Below, one piece after another: positions 60,501-64,000 of a stretch of 64,000 nucleotides of DNA. The stretch's first letter is position 1. Each line of letters starts with the position of its first letter. Location: contig CM049306.1 of the NCBI GenBank assembly GCA_026874595.1, forward strand, positions 23,049,019 to 23,113,018, written 5' to 3'. This DNA is from Sipunculus nudus. Its lineage: Eukaryota > Annelida > Sipuncula > Golfingiida > Sipunculidae. The position numbers and the translations under genes are program-made. The notes beneath the pieces were generated by a model, which was not told the origin of the DNA, did no database searches, and saw nothing but the letters and a program-made list of their open reading frames with translations.

Positions 60501-61091
60501 TTAGGATCTTGGATCAAGTTTCTTCTTCAGTACAATGAATGCCTGTACATCTTTCCTCCACTTCAAGTACTGCTTGTATAAAGGATCCTTTAACATAACC
60601 TGCATATGATCAAATTGCTGATATGAAATTACAGATGATGGACCTCTAGCTAACTTTAAGGACTGTGTAGATGAATGTTCACTTCGTTCCACTGGGTCCA
60701 CAAAAGGAGGAAGGCTAACGTCTGTTTCTTCATCAGATGAAACAAATTTCACAAATTTATTGGCATCTAAATGTCTAAGATTGTCTAAACTTAATTCTTC
60801 AGAATGAGTGTGTGTCAGACAGAATCAACACTGTCCATAAAAGGAGGAAGATCAACAGCTGATTCCGTATCAGACTGCTGTGTATTTGTTATCACGCCGA
60901 AATAAAAACTAATGGGAATTTCCGTGAAGTCCTCAAGATCTCCTGAATATGACAATGAGTAATGGCTCTCAGCCTCTGTGTAGTCCTGAATTAACCTGCG
61001 TTTCCCTTCAAGGTTTTGCCTTTTTTTTGAAAGCCTTTAACTTTCTCCTGGATTTGCTCCTTCGTTTTACTGCTGCTTTTGTCTTACCCAT
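60501..61091 (-). pseudogene. Decayed ORF of unknown family
   Basis: From an ATG at 61091 the minus strand encodes a very basic N-terminus (KRRSKSRRKLKAF, nuclear-localisation-like). It then breaks at an A8 run (about 61021-61028), continues in a second frame to about 60815 and in a third frame to the stop at 60501. The second and third parts contain a repeated acidic motif: SDTESAVDLPPFMDSVD and SDEETDVSLPPFVDPVE. The C-terminus (DPLYKQYLKWRKDVQAFI) looks helical. No intron borders are evident, so a retrocopy or transposon-encoded protein is as likely as a host pseudogene. I do not recognise the family. Confidence 0.45.
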
Positions 61092-61169
61092 ATGGCATTA
61101 AATTTGCCCTGCAAGGACAAATAACTAATATCATTTTACGACTTAACTGAATGGCTATCCGATTAAATG

Positions 61170-64000
61170 CTATTTAAATCTTATTTTTTTAAATCAAAAC
61201 GGTGTATGTGCATGCTCCATTCAACAGTGAATATGGTGGGCCATGAAAATGTATATGTGCCCCATCCTTCACTCACTATAAGAAAGGGACATCATCTTTA
61301 CTTGTTTTGCCTGATTTATACTTTATTCAATTTATTGTCGGCATGCCTTAGGCCAAAAAAAAATTAAAGGTATGGTTCTCAGGCACCGCCCGCATCAATT
61401 TTAAACCCCCGCATCAAACATTTTTATTTGATTTTCAATAAAAACTTTCCAATTTTGAGCTGCTGCCGCTCCGACATTTCTTTCAAGAAGATTAAACCAT
61501 ATAATTTCCTTTGTTTTGTAGTGCTTTTACTTATTTAGCAAATTAAAACTGTTATTTTCATGCTTTTCCCTTATCATTTGACATTTTTATCGAAACATAC
61601 CAAAAAATTTAAAATAAAAAAAGCGCCCGCCCGCATTGATTTCTGAAAAAAAGTGCCTGAGAACCATACCTTTTTTTTTATTTTGGCCTTAAGTTGTTAA
61701 TTTTAAGGGCCGGTCACTGAATGAGCGTTCTCCATTCAACAGTGAATGTGGTGGGCCTCACACATGATAAAGTAACTATAAAGTATATGTGCCTCATCCT
61801 TCACTCACTCTAAGAATGGAACATGATCTTTGCTTGTTTTGCCCGCTTTATACTTTATTCATATTATTGTCTGTGTGCGCTTAAGTTCTTAATTTCCAGG
61901 AGCGGTCGGTGTATGAGCAGGCCCCATTCAACAGTGAATGTGGTGGGGCCTCACACACGATAAAGTATATGTGCCTCATCCTTCAATCATTGTTAGAATG
62001 GGACATGATCTTTGCTTGTTTTGCCTGATTTTTACTTTATTCAATTTATTGTCTGTGTGCGCTTATGTTGTTAATATAAAGTGCCGGTCAGTGTTGACCA
62101 TGCTCCATTCAACAGAGAATGTGGTGGGGCCTCACACACGATAAAGTATATGTGCCTCATCCTTCAATCATTGTTAGAATGGGACATGATCTTTGCTTGT
62201 TTTGCCTGATTTTTACTTTATTCAATTTATTGTCTGTGTGCGCTTATGTTGTTAATATAAAGTGCCGGTCAGTGTTGACCATGCTCCATTCAACAGAGAA
62301 TGTGGTGGGGCCTCACACACGATAAAGTATATGTGCCTCATCCTTCAATCATTGTTAGAATGGGACATGATCTTTGTTTGTTTTGCCTGATTTTTACTTT
62401 ATTCAATTTATTGTCTGTGTGCGCTTATGTTGTTAATATAAAGTGCCGGTCAGTGTTGACCATGCTCCATTCAACAGAGAATGTGGTGGGGCCTCACACA
62501 CGATAAAGCATATGTGCCTCATCCTTCAATCATTGTAAGAATGGGACATGATCTTTGCTTATTTTGCCTGCTTTATACGTTATTCAAGTTATTGTCTGCG
62601 TGCCTCAAGTTGTTAATTTAAAGGGTCGGTCAGTGTATGACCATGCTCCATTTAACAGTGAATGTGGTGGACCTCACACACGATAAATCATATGTGCCTC
62701 ATCCTTCACTCACTTTAAGAATGGGACATGATCTTTACTTGTTTTTCCTGCTATATACTTTATTCAAATTATTTTCTATGTGTGCGTTTTAGTTCTTAAT
62801 TTAAAGGGTCGGTCAGTGTATGACCATGCTCCATTCAACAGTGAATGTGGTGGGCCTCACGCACGATAAAGTATATGTGCCTCATCCTTCATTCACTTTA
62901 AGAATGGGACTTGATCTTTACTTGGTTCTCCTGCTTTAAACTTTGTTCAAGTTATTGTCTGCGTGCCTTAAGTTGTTAATTTAAAGGGTCGGTCAGTGTA
63001 TGACCATGCTCCATTTAACAGTGAATGTGGTGGACCTCACACACGATAAAGCATATGTGCCACATCCTTCACTTGCTATAAGAAAAGGACATGATCTTTA
63101 CTTGTTTTTCTGCTATATACTTAATTTCAAATTATTTTCTGTGAGTGCTTTAAGTTGTTAATTTAAAGGGTCGGTCAGTGTATGACCATGCTCCATTCAA
63201 CAGTGAATGTGGTGGGCCTCACACACGATTAAGTATATGTGCCTCATCTTTCACTCACTCTAAGAATGGGACATGATCTTTGCTTGTTTTGCCTGCTTTA
63301 TACGTTATTCAAGTTATTGTCTGTGTGCGCTTAAGTTGTGAATTTAAAGGACTGGTCAGTGTATGAGCGTGCTCCATTCAACAGTGAATGTGGTGGGCCT
63401 CATACACGATAAAGTATATGTGGCTCATCCTTCACTCACTTTAAGAATGGGACATGATCTTTACTTGTTTTTCCTGCTATATACTTTATTCAAATTATTT
63501 TCTATGTGTGCGCTTTAGTTGGTAATTTAAAGGGTCGGTCAGTGTATGACCATGCTCCATTCAACAGTGAATGTGGTGGGCCTCACACGCGATAGTGTAT
63601 ATGTGCCTCATCTTTCACTCACTATAAGAAAGGGACATGATCTTTACTTGTTTTTTCTGCTATATACTTTATTTAAATTATTTTCTATGTGTGCGTTTTA
63701 GTTGTTTATTTAAATGGTCAGTCAGTGTATGAGAATGCTCCATTCAACAGTGAATATGGTGGGCCTCATTCACGACTAAGTATATGTGCCTCATCCTTCA
63801 CTCACTATAAGAAAGGGACATGATCTTTACTTGTTTCCCCTTCTTTAAACTTTATTCAAATTATAATGTGTGCGCGTTTTAGTTGTTAAATTAAAGAGCC
63901 GGTCAGTGAATGAGCATTCTCCATTCATCAGTGAATGTGGGGGGCCTCACACACGAAGAAATATGTGCCTCCTCCTTCTCTCACTATAAGGAAGGGACAT
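61170..64000 (+). repeat. ~181-bp tandem satellite array
   Basis: About 14 head-to-tail units reaching the window edge, recognisable by CTCCATTCAACAGTGAATGT recurring near 61216, 61730, 61923, 62104, 62285, 62466, 62648, 62830, 63012, 63192, 63373, 63556, 63738 and 63919 (period 180-195, mostly 181). Each has GTATATGTGCCTCATCCTTC and ATGGGACATGATCTTT in the middle. Units at 61938-62480 are almost identical to one another and share a private variant (ACAGAGAATG), indicating the latest expansion. Open frames of 68 codons in these units run across unit borders and are by-products. Confidence 0.92.
61351..61688. mobile_element. PIF/Harbinger-like MITE inside the satellite
   Basis: 338-bp element with the same ends as 19190-19493 (GGCC, A-rich run, then GGTATGGTTCTCAGGCAC). 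It is flanked by the 3-bp repeat TTA (61348-61350 and 61689-61691). Removing it restores a normal satellite junction, so the empty site can be read from neighbouring units. Confidence 0.8.

Noticed and set aside
61938-62506. Three identical 68-codon plus-strand frames
   Set aside because: They recur every 181 bp and run across satellite unit borders; products of the tandem repeat, not genes.

Overview
This window is eukaryotic nuclear DNA, AT-rich, with GT-AG spliced genes in long introns packed with transposon debris. It most likely comes from a lophotrochozoan, probably a bivalve mollusc. The reasons are the gene structures, a chromodomain Ty3/Gypsy element, Helitron-like elements carrying tandem modules, and repeat types of the kind seen in bivalve genomes. 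The species cannot be named from sequence alone.

Layout. (1) Positions 1-18.2 kb hold the 5' half of a sideroflexin gene (SFXN2-like, minus strand; four coding exons at 4131-7714, 3' part off the left edge). Its roughly 10-kb first intron carries several copies of a repeat built around the palindrome GGTGGCGCCACC. (2) ARL3 (plus strand, six coding exons, 18389-25630) starts head-to-head with the inferred SFXN2 first exon across about 200 bp containing a perfect CRE. The same head-to-head SFXN2-ARL3 pair exists in vertebrates, so this looks like very old microsynteny. ARL3 intron 2 holds a complete-ended hAT element with a Helitron-like element nested inside it. (3) IDH3B (minus strand, ten coding exons, 31497-41279) lies tail-to-tail with ARL3. 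Its introns carry a 23-bp minisatellite, a tRNA-derived SINE and two inverted-repeat elements. (4) 41.3-47 kb has microsatellites and no recognised gene. (5) 47050-55051 is a short inverted-repeat element split near its centre by a full-length Ty3/Gypsy retrotransposon (906-bp LTRs, chromodomain integrase, minus strand, several frame breaks). (6) 55-59.6 kb is mostly uninterpretable, with one more GGTGGCGCCACC element. (7) 59694-59849 is one exon resembling the start of a carboxymuconolactone-decarboxylase/AhpD-like protein, followed by a decayed minus-strand ORF. (8) From about 61.2 kb to the right edge is a roughly 181-bp tandem satellite, interrupted once by a 338-bp Harbinger-like MITE.

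The three firm host genes are conserved housekeeping genes: a mitochondrial carrier of the serine-transporter family, a ciliary small GTPase, and a mitochondrial NAD-isocitrate dehydrogenase subunit. They do not form a pathway together; their arrangement is the informative part. I found no sign of a new enzymatic or defence system. The novelty here lies in the mobile-element architecture and in the conserved bidirectional gene pair.
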